The notes beneath the pieces were generated by a model. It did not search any database, was not told the DNA's origin, and saw only the letters and a list, made by a program, of their open reading frames with translations. A stretch of DNA of 64,000 bases. Origin: Lates calcarifer (taxonomy: Eukaryota; Chordata; Actinopteri; Centropomidae). Position 1 is the stretch's first letter; each line of letters starts with the position of its first letter. The translations under genes and the position numbers were made by a program. Positions 14,350 through 27,193 of the stretch are shown one piece after another. The stretch lies in assembly GCF_001640805.2 (NCBI RefSeq), contig NC_066833.1, positions 18,534,553-18,598,552 of the forward strand. The letters run 5' to 3'.

Positions 14350-14380
<31 letters not shown>

Positions 14381-17300
14381 GCACAGTTTGTTAATTTTAA
14401 GGACAGGGGCCCTCTATTGGAGTCTAAAAAATCTGTCTGAAAAATCTGATCAGGACATACTGATCCAACCATCACTGGGCATCACATGTTTTCAAAGGAA
14501 GGTACAGCTACATATCATCAATGTAACAGTAATAAGGGTTTTTGTGCTGTCTAAAAATAGAGGCCAGTTGGAGTGTATAAAAAGAGATTGAATTGGGCCC
14601 AAAATCGAGCCTTGGGGAACTCCACAGGAGATAGTAAGATGCATAAAAGTGAAATATGCTAAAATGTTTAATATGAGCATTAATAGTACTAACTAAATGT
14701 CAAGTAGAACACAGAAAAGGATCAGCTGCTACTCTCATCCTCAGGCGGCATTGTGAATTGCCTGTATAAGTGCACATATTGAGCATATCCAAAAAATGTC
14801 ATGTTTTTGCACCTTCATTCTGTGATGATTTACTTAAAGGTACATAGTTAACAGTTAACACTGGATGACACAGTTCAGAAAACCTGACAACCTCTTCCGA
14901 AATCGAAACATAAATTGTGGAGCACTCTGGAAATGTTACATAACCCTGTTAAAGCCCCAGCAGCTAAGAAAGTCATAGTCCATAGGTCCATCAAAAAACA
15001 TGCACCTTTTGCCCTTTAAACCCTGGGGCGCCGTCATCTCCGGGGCGACCTTTCTTCCCCTGGAGAATGAAACAAAATACATTGATTATTTTTTTCTTCT
15101 GAGTTTTTGCTCTCCAGTCAGTGTACACTGAAATCACAACTGACAGATATACAAGTCCATGACCCATAACCTGAGAATTAAAGGTTATCTTGACCATGTC
15201 TTTGCAAAGAGAAAAGTGCATTTTTTTCCCCTTGACAGGCATTGTTTGAGATAGACAGAGGGAGAAAACGTCACTGGGACAATGTCTGAATGTGTCGTAT
15301 GAGAGAGCTGTTTGACAGTTGAAACCATAGGTGGGCATGAGGTGTCTTGTCCAAAAAGCCAGGGGTCATTGTCTTGAGCTGCACCTGGACAGCGTGTGTC
15401 AGTTGCTACCCACCAGAAATTGCTAGTTTGTGACCATTAAACTAATGAGCGCAATTATGAGAGCCTCTTAGTCTGAGTGTAAGAATTTGAAGAATCTCTC
15501 TGAGGAGAAAGCACCTGGATAATGATCATGCAGATGTCTGTCAGCAGCATGATTATTCGCCAGCTTGCTGGAAAGCTTGACATTATCTGAACTGCCTGTT
15601 ATCTGAGAAGGAGAAGGGATTGAATGGAAGTTTGCATATATGTCTCAAAGTGCAAGTGGATGTCTGGCGCTCCATACTGCAGTCTCTCATCCCATATCCC
15701 TGTCTCTCCTGACCCTGCTGGCAGTAGGGGTTGTACGTGAGATTTATGATGGCCAAAGGTCCAGTTTTATAGGGAAAGGAGCTCTAAATGTGGTGCCTCT
15801 GGTTTCCATGGGGGACATCTTTTGTTGCATGAGAAATGCACAGTAACTAGCTGAGACAGGGCACACAGAGTAACAACAAACATATTTCTTTGGGAATAAC
15901 AGACCATAGTCTCTCCTCTCCTTTCCCTGTTGCCGTAGGTTTGCTTTTAGAATGTGGATCTTTACCACCTATCACCTTACTTTGCTTGTGTAAATGCCTG
16001 CAAGCTATACTGACAGAGAAAAATCAAATAATTATCCTGACTGTTCAAAAATGCACAATTACCATACCCGAAGTATCAGGATCATGTCAGATTTCTTTGT
16101 GCCAGATTCCAAGAATCCTTCCTTCTGACAAACTTCAGTGACACTTCAAAAGAAACTTTGATTGTCGGATATTTTGAAAAGTTTGAGGCTAAATACTCAC
16201 TGCAGGGCCGCTGGGTCCCCTCTCTCCTTTCTCACAAGCACATCTCTGGGCCAGAGGGCACTTCAAAAAGAAGAGACATGTTTGCTAAGCTGCCAAGAAT
16301 GTCATCCTATACAGTCAAAGTGGGCGCCTTCACCTGATGTCAAATGTCTGTATTTGAGTTGTCTGTTTGTAATAATACTTACTCCTTCATCAGCCAAGCC
16401 AGTCTGCAAAGAAAACAGAACCTGATAAATATCTGACAGGACATCAATTGTAGCAAGATATTATAGACCCTTATCATTATCAGGTTTGTTCATTCCTTGC
16501 TTAAAAATGTAGATGTGTGGTGATCATTCAGCGAAGCACAAACAAAACTGATAAAGACAGATAACATTCCTGAAGAGAGTGACCTTTAAAGTTCTTTAAG
16601 AATGATGAGTTACATCTAGTGACAGGGGAGTTAGAGTGTCATGAATTGTGTAAGTTGTGTGTTACAGAAAAGAAAATCACTGTTTAAACCCAGTTGTTTT
16701 TACTTAAAGGAATGTCATGTGAGATTGCAAGAAAAACAGTTTTTCCTAAAAGAGACAAAAAAACTAAACTCCTGGGGGATAGGCTCAGACAACATGCATT
16801 ATGTGTAAAAGCTGTGGAGAAAAGCTTAAATCCAAAGCTGTCATAAACATTCATTCATTTGTTGCACTGGTGAATTGTCATCATTCCATCTCTATACGAA
16901 TACCTGAACAAACTTGTCCATGTGTCAACTCTGAATAGATGCTTATTCAAAGCAAATACATCTCTATTCTTCTCAGTGCTGTCTGCTGAAAGACAAGGTA
17001 TTATACTCACAATCTCAGTGATGATTTTTTCGACTATGTCTTCGTCCTGTAAATTATGGAGGAAGAGGGAGGCCGGAGAGCTTGCGAGTAGACGGAGCTG
17101 GGCTACATTGGCTGGTTCGTTGGCTGCCCTGGTGATGCCCACAGTGAAGAATTTGATGCCCTGGTTCTTGGCATCGGCGACAGCGGAAAAAATGTCGGGG
17201 TTCCTTGGGTGGGAAATACCATCTGTGAGCAGCACAGCCACTTTGATGCTGCCAGGGCTGGATTCCTCCAGGTAGATCCTGGTCATGTTGGTGATGGCGT

Positions 17301-17918
17301 AGGTGGTGTAGGTGCCATGCCCGATGTAGATGATGGGAGCTATCCGGGTCTTGAAGTTCTCTGTCCCCCTCCAGTCTCTGAAGGTTTGCTCTGTGATGAC
17401 ATGGCTGCTGTATTGCAGCAGAGCCACCCTCAAGCTCAACGTGCGGCCCGATTGCAGCTGGAACCCTTGGAGTCTGTCCACCAAGTTCATAGCAAACAAC
17501 TTTTCCTGCTCATGATTGTCCTTTGCACTCTCAGAGCTGTCCAACAGGAAGGAGAGCTCCAAGCCACAGTCCTCATCTAGGATGGCTGTGTGCACACAGA
17601 ACAGGGTGAACGACTCTTTATTACCACTACAGTGCATTTTACAAGTATATTGCTTTCACTGATTAATAACATTACATTTCATTTAATTTGATTTAATTTG
17701 ATGTCAAAAATCTTGCTTTTTTCTTACAAATCTATTTATAAGTATACTGTAGATTTGTACAAAGTAAGCCATCCACTTTAAAATGCTTGATACAACAATA
17801 CATTAGGCTGCCAAAATTAAGGAAAGCAATACACACAAAAAACAGACTGAGCCTGCTCTCCTTCCCTGTTTGTCTCTCTCCACTTTTGTCCTGCCCAAAA
17901 GCCCCAAAAATTATACAT

Positions 17919-18011
<93 letters not shown>

Positions 18012-18249
18012 GCTGAGACAGAATTAAGTATCATAGCAATATGACACAATATGACGAGCTCCAAAAAGACAGGAAAAAGAAGAATATTTTGAATTTTACT
18101 GGAATTTTCTTACCTTGTCCGTCATGAATATTTGCAGCCAAAGGTTTAGCTCTGGACTTCTTGTTAGTTTTCCTCTCCTCATAAAAGTCTTGGGCCCAGA
18201 CACTGGTCAGCGCTGTGACTAACAGCACCGATGTAAAGTAGGGGAACAT
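2275..18249 (-). CDS. col28a2: Collagen type XXVIII alpha chain (probably the alpha-2 ohnologue), complete coding region
   Basis: Collagen XXVIII is a secreted vWA-type collagen of basement membranes and nerve-associated matrix. Reading from the ATG at 18249, I place 35 coding exons totalling 3,723 nt (1,240 residues), phase-consistent throughout. In order: signal peptide and basic N-terminus (18249-18114); vWA1 (17576-17011); short exons 16403-16383 and 16260-16201, the latter with three cysteines before the helix; 25 Gly-X-Y exons between 15059 and 5211, about 520 residues; 5126-5090; vWA2 (4497-3940); Asn/Gly linker (3827-3505); Ser-rich exon (3398-3143); Kunitz (2575-2384); a last exon (2282-2275) adding two residues and TAA. 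The vWA-helix-vWA-Kunitz order is diagnostic of COL28, whose helix is about 528 residues. Family identity is firm. The alpha-2 assignment is inferred from the bbs5/lrp2 (HoxD-paralogon) neighbourhood; human COL28A1 lies on chromosome 7. Confidence 0.9.
2384..2575 (-). other. Kunitz/BPTI domain exon of the collagen XXVIII gene
   Basis: This exon encodes a canonical six-cysteine Kunitz fold: CNLSLDQGTCRDYSIRWYYD, then a CAQFWYGGCGGN core and the CKKAC end. The Phe-Trp-Tyr-Gly-Gly-Cys motif and Cys spacing match the family. The residue after the second cysteine (P1) is Arg, which in this family usually means trypsin-like protease inhibition; that activity is inference. Acceptor ttcag and donor gtaagt are both good. 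The next exon (2282-2275) contributes only Ala-Gly before the stop. Confidence 0.9.
3143..3398 (-). other. Serine-rich, acidic low-complexity exon of the collagen XXVIII gene
   Basis: The exon starts with the acidic stretch VVEDDDGEDLD and contains an uninterrupted run of 13 serines followed by more Ser/Val-rich sequence up to LPEGES. It links the Asn/Gly linker to the Kunitz domain. Phase is kept at both ends. The serine run is coded by mixed TCT/TCC/TCA/TCG codons, so it is not simply a triplet microsatellite. Possible O-glycosylation is inference. Confidence 0.75.
3505..3827 (-). other. Asn/Gly/Tyr/His-rich linker exon of the collagen XXVIII gene
   Basis: After LESQLVNQFCEDENGALIY comes about 55 residues made largely of Asn, Gly, Tyr and His in short recurring units such as NGNNGH, NGYNSYG and YGNNGYG, then an ordinary segment ending PLPIQ at donor gtcttt. 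At DNA level it is an imperfect tandem repeat of units like CCATTGTTACCAT. I know of no such domain in mammalian COL28A1. It sits between vWA2 and the Kunitz domain. Confidence 0.75.
3940..4497 (-). other. Second von Willebrand factor A domain of collagen XXVIII
   Basis: One 558-nt exon encodes the whole domain. It begins CGIKCKERPMELVFVIDSS and carries the three parts of a metal-ion-dependent adhesion site: DSSES near the start, the GEGTYTGTA threonine loop, and VITDGQTD. A complete MIDAS predicts divalent-cation-dependent ligand binding. The small preceding exon (5126-5090, REDIIKLIKEICG) joins it to the triple helix. Confidence 0.92.
8600..8880 (+). mobile_element. Possible fragment of a fish dispersed repeat in a collagen intron
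   Basis: The stretch is rich in CTGCCTG/CCTGCTCTGCTTCTG phrases ending near 'gctgctttcaagtcct'. This resembles the 3' tails of retroelement copies common in teleost genomes. I cannot name the class, and an open plus-strand frame here (8602-8877) has no gene-like features. Confidence 0.3.
9489..11415. other. Longest intron within the collagen helix
   Basis: This 1.9-kb intron separates the exons at 9420-9488 and 11416-11484. I found no additional Gly-X-Y exon, RNA gene or recognisable mobile element on either strand. Confidence 0.5.
14388..14680 (-). mobile_element. Degenerate LINE (non-LTR retrotransposon) reverse-transcriptase fragment
   Basis: Minus-strand translation gives SCGVPQGSILGP, the conserved reverse-transcriptase motif of LINE-type elements. 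Downstream is a decayed Tyr-X-Asp-Asp catalytic motif interrupted by a stop codon. A 25-nt poly-T tract on the plus strand (14353-14377) would be the poly-A side of this copy. It is a dead, short fragment inside the collagen intron 13784-15005; the clade is undetermined. Confidence 0.75.
15060..16200. other. Collagen intron with no recognised content
   Basis: The stretch lies between the exons at 15006-15059 and 16201-16260. Short open frames occur on both strands but none has family motifs, splice support or compositional bias. No repeat was recognised. Confidence 0.4.
17011..17576 (-). other. First von Willebrand factor A domain of collagen XXVIII
   Basis: A single 566-nt exon begins DEDCGLELSFLLDSSESA and contains the MIDAS parts DSSES, GHGTYTTYA and LLTDGISHP. 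It ends DIVEKIITEI at donor gtgagt. The split Asp codon (G|AT) joins it in frame to the signal-peptide exon ending IHDGQ. Its complete MIDAS suggests that both vWA domains of this chain can bind metal-dependent ligands. Confidence 0.92.
17912..18008. repeat. Compound microsatellite (ATAC)n-(CA)n-(TA)n
   Basis: About six ATAC units run into an unbroken (CA)n tract and then an unbroken (TA)n tract. It lies in the first coding intron of the collagen gene, between 17577 and 18113. Frames open through it are repeat artefacts. Confidence 0.97.
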
Positions 18250-18440
18250 CCTTGCCCCAGCTATGGGGCAAAATAGACAACAACAACAATTCAAAATCAA
18301 TCAATGTTACTGTCCACAGAAGTTGTTGGTGCATCTAATCAGAGTAGATCACATTGTGCACCAATTCATTTATAAAACAGTTTTATAACAGCAGTTTACA
18401 TCCTTAAAATAACTGAGCTATAATCCACACACTTACTTAC

Positions 18441-18655
18441 AGTTCAGCCTCCTCTTGGAAATTCTGCTAGTATTTCAGTATCCTATTTTGAGTGAGGCTC
18501 AAAATGTAGACTTGAAAACTGTAGCAGTAACAGCAGAGGACCAGAGTGTGCAAAGGGCTTCACTTAGCTCATTGATTCTGAGGCAGCAGCAGCAGTGTCA
18601 GTCATTCTGGGGAGCAAAGAGTGAGAGACCCTCAGACACTCACTCCTCCTTTATA
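18441..18655 (-). promoter_or_regulatory. Collagen XXVIII promoter (TATA box) and non-coding first exon
   Basis: The minus strand carries TATAAA at 18655-18650, which would place transcription start near 18622. A donor (gtaagtaagt) follows position 18441, and an acceptor (cccatag) stands before 18260, 11 nt upstream of the ATG. This predicts a non-coding first exon of roughly 18622-18441 spliced to the signal-peptide exon. The TATA box and splice signals are seen; the start site is inferred. Confidence 0.6.
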
Positions 18656-18659
18656 AGGC

Positions 18660-21329
18660 ACCACCGGTGGACCAGATCCCACGGAGCCTTGCCAAGACTC
18701 CAGTTCTGCCCTCGGGGCAGGGGAGGGCTGCTGGAATATGTTCTCAACAGTGAGCCAACATTGTGTGTGTCTGCTGTATTTGGTATTTTAATCACTACAA
18801 GTATAATCAACTGCAGATGTATAGGTTTACAAAAGGGGTAACTCACCTTTAAATACAGCAGAATTACAGTCATCATGTACTGTAATTTGTCACATAAGTG
18901 TTGTTTTTATCTAAAAGCTTAATAACTACCTAAGTAATAGTTGGCAGATACATCAGAACTCCTGCATATTTCATCTTTTTTTAAACATACAATACACTTA
19001 AATACAGCTGTTCAGTCGCATGTATTTGCACGTATTGCTATGGGGGACAAATGTCTGTGATGATGTTGAGCTTTACTTGATGAGCCTTGAATCATTAAAA
19101 CTTCAATTTTTATACCAACATGAGCTGTTAACAGTGGGTGGAGATTGTTTTTGCAAACAAAACTGTTTATTAAGTTAGAAAAGCTTGCAGAAAATGCTGA
19201 AAATAAATTATACTGAGATGAGATGAAACTGCAAACTGTTTTAAAGAGGTGATATAAAAAGTGCCAGTGATGCCAGCATAAATTCCACAGGTAGAGTGCT
19301 TTTAGGTTTAGAGCCCTTAATGGCAAAGGCCTGCTCACCTTTGGTCTACAGCCTGGACTTTGGAATGACCATAACAGCCCTGAGGAAAAAGGGTTAAAAG
19401 GTCCACGATTAACGCTATCTCTATCAGCTTTAATACAAGATTTTCTGAGATGTCTACACCATGAATACCTCCACCACCTACACCATCAGGACTTACCAAG
19501 CTACTATTTAGCTAATTCTTAGAAAGTTAGGGTAAGATAAGAATTTGTATTTTTACTAACATTTTAAAACTGAGCATCTGATGGATTGGAGCAGCACATA
19601 ATTACTAAAAATCCAGTGCTTTATTTCAATGTAAAATCATGTTGAAAGGGTGTACTGATGGTAGTATTTTAAATCATTATTGTTGTGAATTTTATAATGT
19701 TTTTATACAACAGTTGTGTTGATTATCTGAATTAAACCACTTGTATACATTGTCATAACCCCAACTGAAATAAATTGCCACAATACGTGATGTATCACAT
19801 ATGATATAAACAAAAAATCATCTCCATCCATCCATTATCTTATCCTTAAGGGTCAGTGGGGGGCTGGAGCCAATCGCAGCTTACAATGGGTGAGAGGCAG
19901 GTATACACTGGACAGACTGCCAGTCTACAAAACATGATATATGCAATTTAATGATTTTTTTTTTTTACTCTGTCAAAAGAAAAAAAAATCTAATAAGTAT
20001 TTCATGTATAAGGCTTTACAGGATAATGTTACAAGAAGTAGTGTAGTTGTCATAGCTTAATACTGGAAAAAGAGTGATCAGATCCTGTTCTGTTTTACAG
20101 ATGATGATCAAACTAATCTCAACAGAGATGTTAACTTGACATCTCGGGGAACTGAACAGTTACGGGGACATTAACATTTGAATATGGCATATCTCCAAGG
20201 TATGAGCAATGCAGGGCTGCACAGTAACATCAAACAATGAGTGTATGTGTTGTTAGTTTAGTTTCTAAACTGAGGATATCTTTTGTTGGTTCTTGTGATT
20301 TGTTTCCTTTAATTATCATTTTATTAAAAGGGGGCTGCACTAGGGAGGTGAGTGACATGCAATATATCTTTCAGAAAATAAATTACTGAAAGCTGCAGGT
20401 GGTACCTCACCTCCCACGACCCCTAAAGATGACCATCTCACCATTCATTGGTAGAGATGACCTTTTAGCATGCTGCTCATGGTGTGGTTTAAATATAGGG
20501 CTTGTTCCTGTGCAGACTGGCTGAGGATTCATGAAGTGTTTTGCCTGCTGTGACTGAGGTGAAGAGGCTTTGTATTCCACAGCTCCAGGCAAGAAGTAAT
20601 TAGAGGAGACTTTCTGACACAAAGGAATGTTGCACTGAATGATGGCTTGGCAAAATTCACCCCGTCACTCTATGATGAATGAATTAGTCTTCCAATACAC
20701 TGCAGCGACATTACAAAGTTGTAAAAATGACAATGTACATTCATCACTGACAGAACGCTTCGATTCATGTTCCACATTTTGATTAAAAAAGATGAGCACT
20801 ACTTGTTAAAGGTATAGTTCAAATCTCTGGTAAACCATCACAGACACTGACGAATGACAGTTTTACAGGCCACATATAATATGGGTGCGTAGCCAAATCA
20901 ACTGAATCAAACAGACCAACACATGGATGAACTAAATCATGTATTTTTGCCGTATGATTAGTCTACTTTCCACTCTCCCTCACATGGGCTGGAAAACTGT
21001 AATAGTTATTTGTAGGAGTTACAGAGCTGCCGTAGATTATACAGGAGAACTGCCCAGTCTAGTTGGTCCTCTGTAACAGAAGGGTAAACAATAGGTGAGA
21101 AATCCAGTTTGTAAAAATGATACCTGCCCACTGATATGTACAAGAACCTCCTTGTACATATCTGTGCACAAGGAGGTTTCAGTGCAGTAGTATCTGTCGT
21201 AGTATTTGGGTAATATGTGGCTTTACTTACCACATTCATAACAATGTCAATCTCTCACGAATACGGCTGGAACATCTTAATTCAGCAAGATGCAGCAGCA
21301 ACAACTGAGCCCTGCCCTCTTGCGGTAAG
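18660..21329. other. Intergenic spacer between the divergent collagen and ATP synthase genes
   Basis: No gene was recognised in this 2.7 kb. It holds one dispersed-repeat fragment (about 19828-19935) and a T-rich tract near 19958. A 71-codon minus-strand open frame at 20407-20622 reaches a gtgagg donor but lacks a convincing acceptor, start context or family match, so I leave it uncalled. Confidence 0.4.
19828..19935. mobile_element. Fragment of a common teleost dispersed repeat
   Basis: The phrase 'tccatccatccattatctta...ggggggctggagccaatc...agaggcaggtatacactggacag...ccagtct' is the degraded form of a very abundant fish interspersed repeat. I recognise it by its wording and do not assign a class. 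Confidence 0.6.
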
Positions 21330-21333
21330 TGAG

Positions 21334-21364
21334 GGGATAAAAGCACGGCAGGGCGCGCATGCTC
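21334..21364 (+). promoter_or_regulatory. Putative atp5b promoter: TATA-like element and NRF-1-like site
   Basis: A GGATAAAAG element (about 21334-21342) is followed by GCGCATGCTC (21355-21364), one mismatch from the palindromic NRF-1 core GCGCATGCGC. NRF-1 sites are typical of nuclear genes for oxidative phosphorylation. Both lie 80-115 nt upstream of the ATG in a locally GC-richer stretch. The motifs are visible; function is inferred. Confidence 0.4.
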
Positions 21365-21445
21365 AGATTAGCCGTTGGGTCCACCAGTATGAGATCGCCC
21401 GTAGCTGTGTGAGAGCCTCAGCCTTCACCTTCAGCCATTTTAACA

Positions 21446-24103
<2,658 letters not shown>

Positions 24104-24238
24104 GTGATTTGTCTGATAGGTTGGAGGGTTTTATGAGATAAATATTTGTACAGTACAATTTCTATTTGAGAAACTTCTGATGTGTCATGCTAAGTATGTT
24201 GTGTTGTGGTTCCACTTCTCTGGAAAGGTGAAGGGGAA

Positions 24239-24244
24239 ATTAAA
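24239..24244 (+). terminator. Candidate atp5b poly(A) signal (ATTAAA)
   Basis: The common variant hexamer ATTAAA lies 136 nt after the atp5b stop codon and 139 nt before the end of the convergent ccdc89 coding region. No canonical AATAAA was seen on the plus strand in between. Confidence 0.35.
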
Positions 24245-24382
24245 AATTACATTGTAATATAGTAATTCTTTGTCATGGTTTTTTCTTGTTGGCACTATCG
24301 GTGAGCAGAAGTTTTTGGTGAAAATTAACATTTGCTTTAATGAAAACATCTGTAAGACGTAACACTTACGTAACACTAAAGT

Positions 24383-26990
24383 TCAGCCTATCATGTGGCG
24401 AAGTTTCTTATTCAGCTCCCTCTCTTGTGTAAGAAGGCTGATGCTGTGTTCTCTGAAGGCTTCAAAATCCTGAAAAATAATTAGAGAAGAAAACATGTTT
24501 AGCATGATCTTAGCTCTGTACGAGCCACTGTCAGTTTCACTTTTCAATATTACACATTTCAACAAACCTTTTGAAGCTTCTTGTACTTTGTTATGGTTTC
24601 ATCAAGAGCACAATGAAGAGACTTCACTTTCACATCTGCATTAACTGCTTCTGTGTCCTGCTTAAACCTGAGTGAAAGTTAAGGACAAATAGAGACATTA
24701 CTTGTCATACTCAGCAGTGCAACAGAAACATTGTTGAGCCACAATTTACCTATCCTCTGCTTCAGCCCGGCATTTTTTCTCTTCTCTCCATTTTCTCTCC
24801 AGCTGCTGGATTTCCTCTTGTTTCTCCTGTATTTAAGACCAATTTGTATACACATGAAGTGATTGATCTGTGCAGAGCTGTGATTTATCTGAAGAGAACA
24901 AATTCTCTATTACTCTCAATCACCTGTATCACTCTCCCTCTTTCCACAGACAGAGACAATAGTTTGTCCTTCTCTTTGGTGAGGCTTGCTATGCTTTCTC
25001 TCATGTTGATCTCCTTCAAAGCATGCTTTTCTTCAGCCCTTTCCAGCTTCAGCTTCATGTCTGATCGAGGAGAGAAGGCAACAAGTTTACAAGTGCTTGA
25101 ATTTGGAGCACTTGAGAAAATGATAAAACGCTGACTCCACACCTTTGCACATCTCTGCAGAATCTCTTTGCTGTTGCTGAGCATCATGCAATTGATCAAG
25201 TAGGGATGCCTCCTTTGCTTGATGTTGTGTTGCCTGTTCCAGGAGTTTTGATTGGCATTCAGCTAATTTCTCCCTTAAACAGAGATGCAAATACAGCATC
25301 AAATCAATCCAGATAAAGTAAATGTTAAATACTGAACAACTATTGCTGCAACTAATGGTGAAGTACTTGATTTATTTACTGTTTTCATTGCTGATTAATC
25401 CATATATTTATACTGATTTTGTTTTTCCAATAGTCTATAAAGAAAAAAGAAAAATTGCCCATCACAATTTTCAGAGCCCCAGATGACATCTTCATATTGC
25501 TTATAAAGTCCAAAACCAGATATTCAGTTTACAATTCTGTAATCAGATAACATAATAGAATACCACATTTCAGAGGCTTAAACCAGTGAATGCCTGACAG
25601 TTGAGTGGTTTATGCACACATTTATGTTACATGTTTCAGCATTATAGATAAATGATGGTGATGTCGACAAACTTACCCATATTCATTTTCTTTATTTGTA
25701 TAATTCTCTGTCAGTAGTTTGATGTCTTGTTTCAGTTTTTTCACAAACACTTCTTTATCTTGTAATTTTTGGGAGAAGAGCGTGTCATTTTCTGACTGCA
25801 GCTGTAGGTTTTCCATCTTTAACTGGGCATTCTGATGTTTGTACTCATCCATGAAAGAAATAATTGCCTGATTATTGGCAGCTAAATCCATAAATCTCTT
25901 CTCTAATAACCCTGCTTTCTTTTTTTCGCTGTCCAGTTCTTTCTGGTAGTCTGTTACTCTGTCCTCCAGCTCGGTATTGATTCTTTGCAGGGCTTGACAT
26001 CGAAGAAGCATCTCATCTGCTCTCTGTTTCAGTATGCAGATCAGACTTGACTGCTCATCTATCCTGGACCGCAGCATTTCTTTCTCTGTCTCATCCTCTG
26101 CAGAAAAGCTTAGAAGTCTATCCAGTGACCTCTGGATTTCGTCCATATGCTGGGAACAAGGGAAATGCCCTGTGTTAAAACATGATAAACAGGCACTTTT
26201 GGCAACTTAAAGTTGTGCTATATTTGTACTAGAGCCTCACTGATTTTGTTTTTCTAGGCTGACAAGAGGAACATCTTACATGGGTGCTCCCATATAACTG
26301 TACTCATCTTGGAGGCAGAATGGATCCTCCCATTAGAAATTTTATAGGTTACTGATGCATTTATGTTAAAGCTGGTCGAATTAGAATATATTAAAATGTA
26401 TTAATTTTGTCTGACCAACACTCAAAACCCCACAAACTTAGAGGTAACTATCATAGAAAACTAGGGAACTACCAAATATTCACATGGGAGATGCTGACAC
26501 CAGTGAATGTTTGGCATTGTGTGCATTGTGGAAGTCAAGGGGAGTCCAACAACAAATTTTAGGTTAATTCGGTCATTCATATGTAAAGAAACAAATACAT
26601 TCACAAATAAATCACATACTTTCAAAGGGAAGTGTTTACAGTTGACTTTCGTCTGAAGACATTACTCGTTCCTGGACAAGCTAACGGCTGCTACTTCACC
26701 AAAGTACTTAACATGCATTTACACCCTCTTAATTTTGCTGTTTTTCAGCAAGTTTCAAGTTAATTTTAAAACTTAAAAAATAGTTCTAATAGCACTAACC
26801 CAAACCCAACCACTTGTCTGTAGTATAAGATTATGTGACCATGACCTAACATTAAAAAATAAGAGTTGTCAGAAGAGGGCGAACTAACAAAGTCTTCTAC
26901 TCTCAACAGTGGGCAGATTTACCGTCGTGAACTTTTACTTACCTCCGTCGTGTCCAGGAAATTTTCTGCATTTCTCCGTGGCATTGCCAT
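24383..26990 (-). CDS. ccdc89: Coiled-coil domain-containing protein 89, complete
   Basis: Seven exons on the minus strand: 26990-26943, 26149-25677, 25273-25143, 25060-24924, 24826-24750, 24667-24568, 24469-24383. They join with consistent phase into 350 codons (human CCDC89 is 374). The text is almost entirely heptad-like coiled coil. It matches the family at EKEMLRSRIDEQSSLICILK, at LEKRFMDLAANN, at TKEKDKLLSLSVERGRVIQ and at the C-terminus SLLTQERELNKKLRH. The start MAMPRRNAENF was chosen because its exon ends exactly at donor gtaagt and rejoins HMDEIQRSLDRLL in frame. The molecular role is poorly known; mammalian CCDC89 is testis-enriched and was described as a partner of a Hes/Hey-type repressor (from memory). 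An X-box-like motif in its promoter suggests ciliary or sperm-flagellar expression (inference). Confidence 0.9.
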
Positions 26991-27110
26991 GATGAGTAAC
27001 ACAAATTTAAGAAAAATTAAAGCGTTTATTCCAAGTTATAACTATTGTTTTTACTCAACGCTCATTTCCACTTTTCTCGTAGAAAGCATCTTAAGAGTTT
27101 CAGTTGCTCG

Positions 27111-27125
27111 GTCGCTAATAGCAAC
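27111..27125 (+). promoter_or_regulatory. RFX X-box-like motif in the ccdc89 bidirectional promoter
   Basis: GTCGCT-AAT-AGCAAC fits the X-box consensus GTNRCC(N0-3)RGYAAC with one mismatch (the sixth base). It lies 121-135 nt upstream of the ccdc89 ATG and 69-83 nt upstream of the plus-strand ATG at 27194, in a CpG-containing stretch. Function is inferred. Confidence 0.45.
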
Positions 27126-27193
27126 CATCATCGGGCGGCCCTCTCTGATTAGCAGCTGCTGCAGAACCGTTGGTGCCGCTGCTCGGCCGCAAG

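Larger units (their letters stand above)
5211..16260 (-). other. Triple-helical (Gly-X-Y) region of collagen XXVIII, short in-phase exons
   Basis: Collagen exons, high to low coordinate: 16260-16201, 15059-15006, 13783-13739, 13653-13627, 13538-13494, 13391-13347, 12925-12872, 11891-11823, 11703-11635, 11484-11416, 9488-9420, 8427-8359, 8245-8177, 7958-7890, 7798-7727, 7555-7487, 7391-7320, 7086-7018, 6879-6811, 6712-6644, 6541-6473, 6401-6333, 6196-6128, 5897-5829, 5741-5661, 5246-5211. All start with a Gly codon (except 16260, which starts Cys-Pro-Leu) and are phase 0 at both ends. Fifteen are exactly 69 nt; fourteen of these encode five triplets, Gly-X, then two triplets, so the repeat is broken at the same place each time. 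Two 72-nt exons have eight unbroken triplets. Exon 13538-13494 places a cysteine inside the helix. Confidence 0.9.

Noticed and set aside
14353..14377. Poly-T tract as a terminator or promoter element
   Set aside because: It is better explained as the poly-A side of the adjacent dead LINE fragment on the minus strand.
17787..18064. Open frames rich in Thr/His, Ile/Tyr or Cys/Val on both strands
   Set aside because: They are translations of the (CA)n/(TA)n microsatellite.
20407..20622. 71-codon minus-strand open frame ending near a gtgagg donor
   Set aside because: It has no credible acceptor or start context, no family resemblance and no partner exon on the minus strand.
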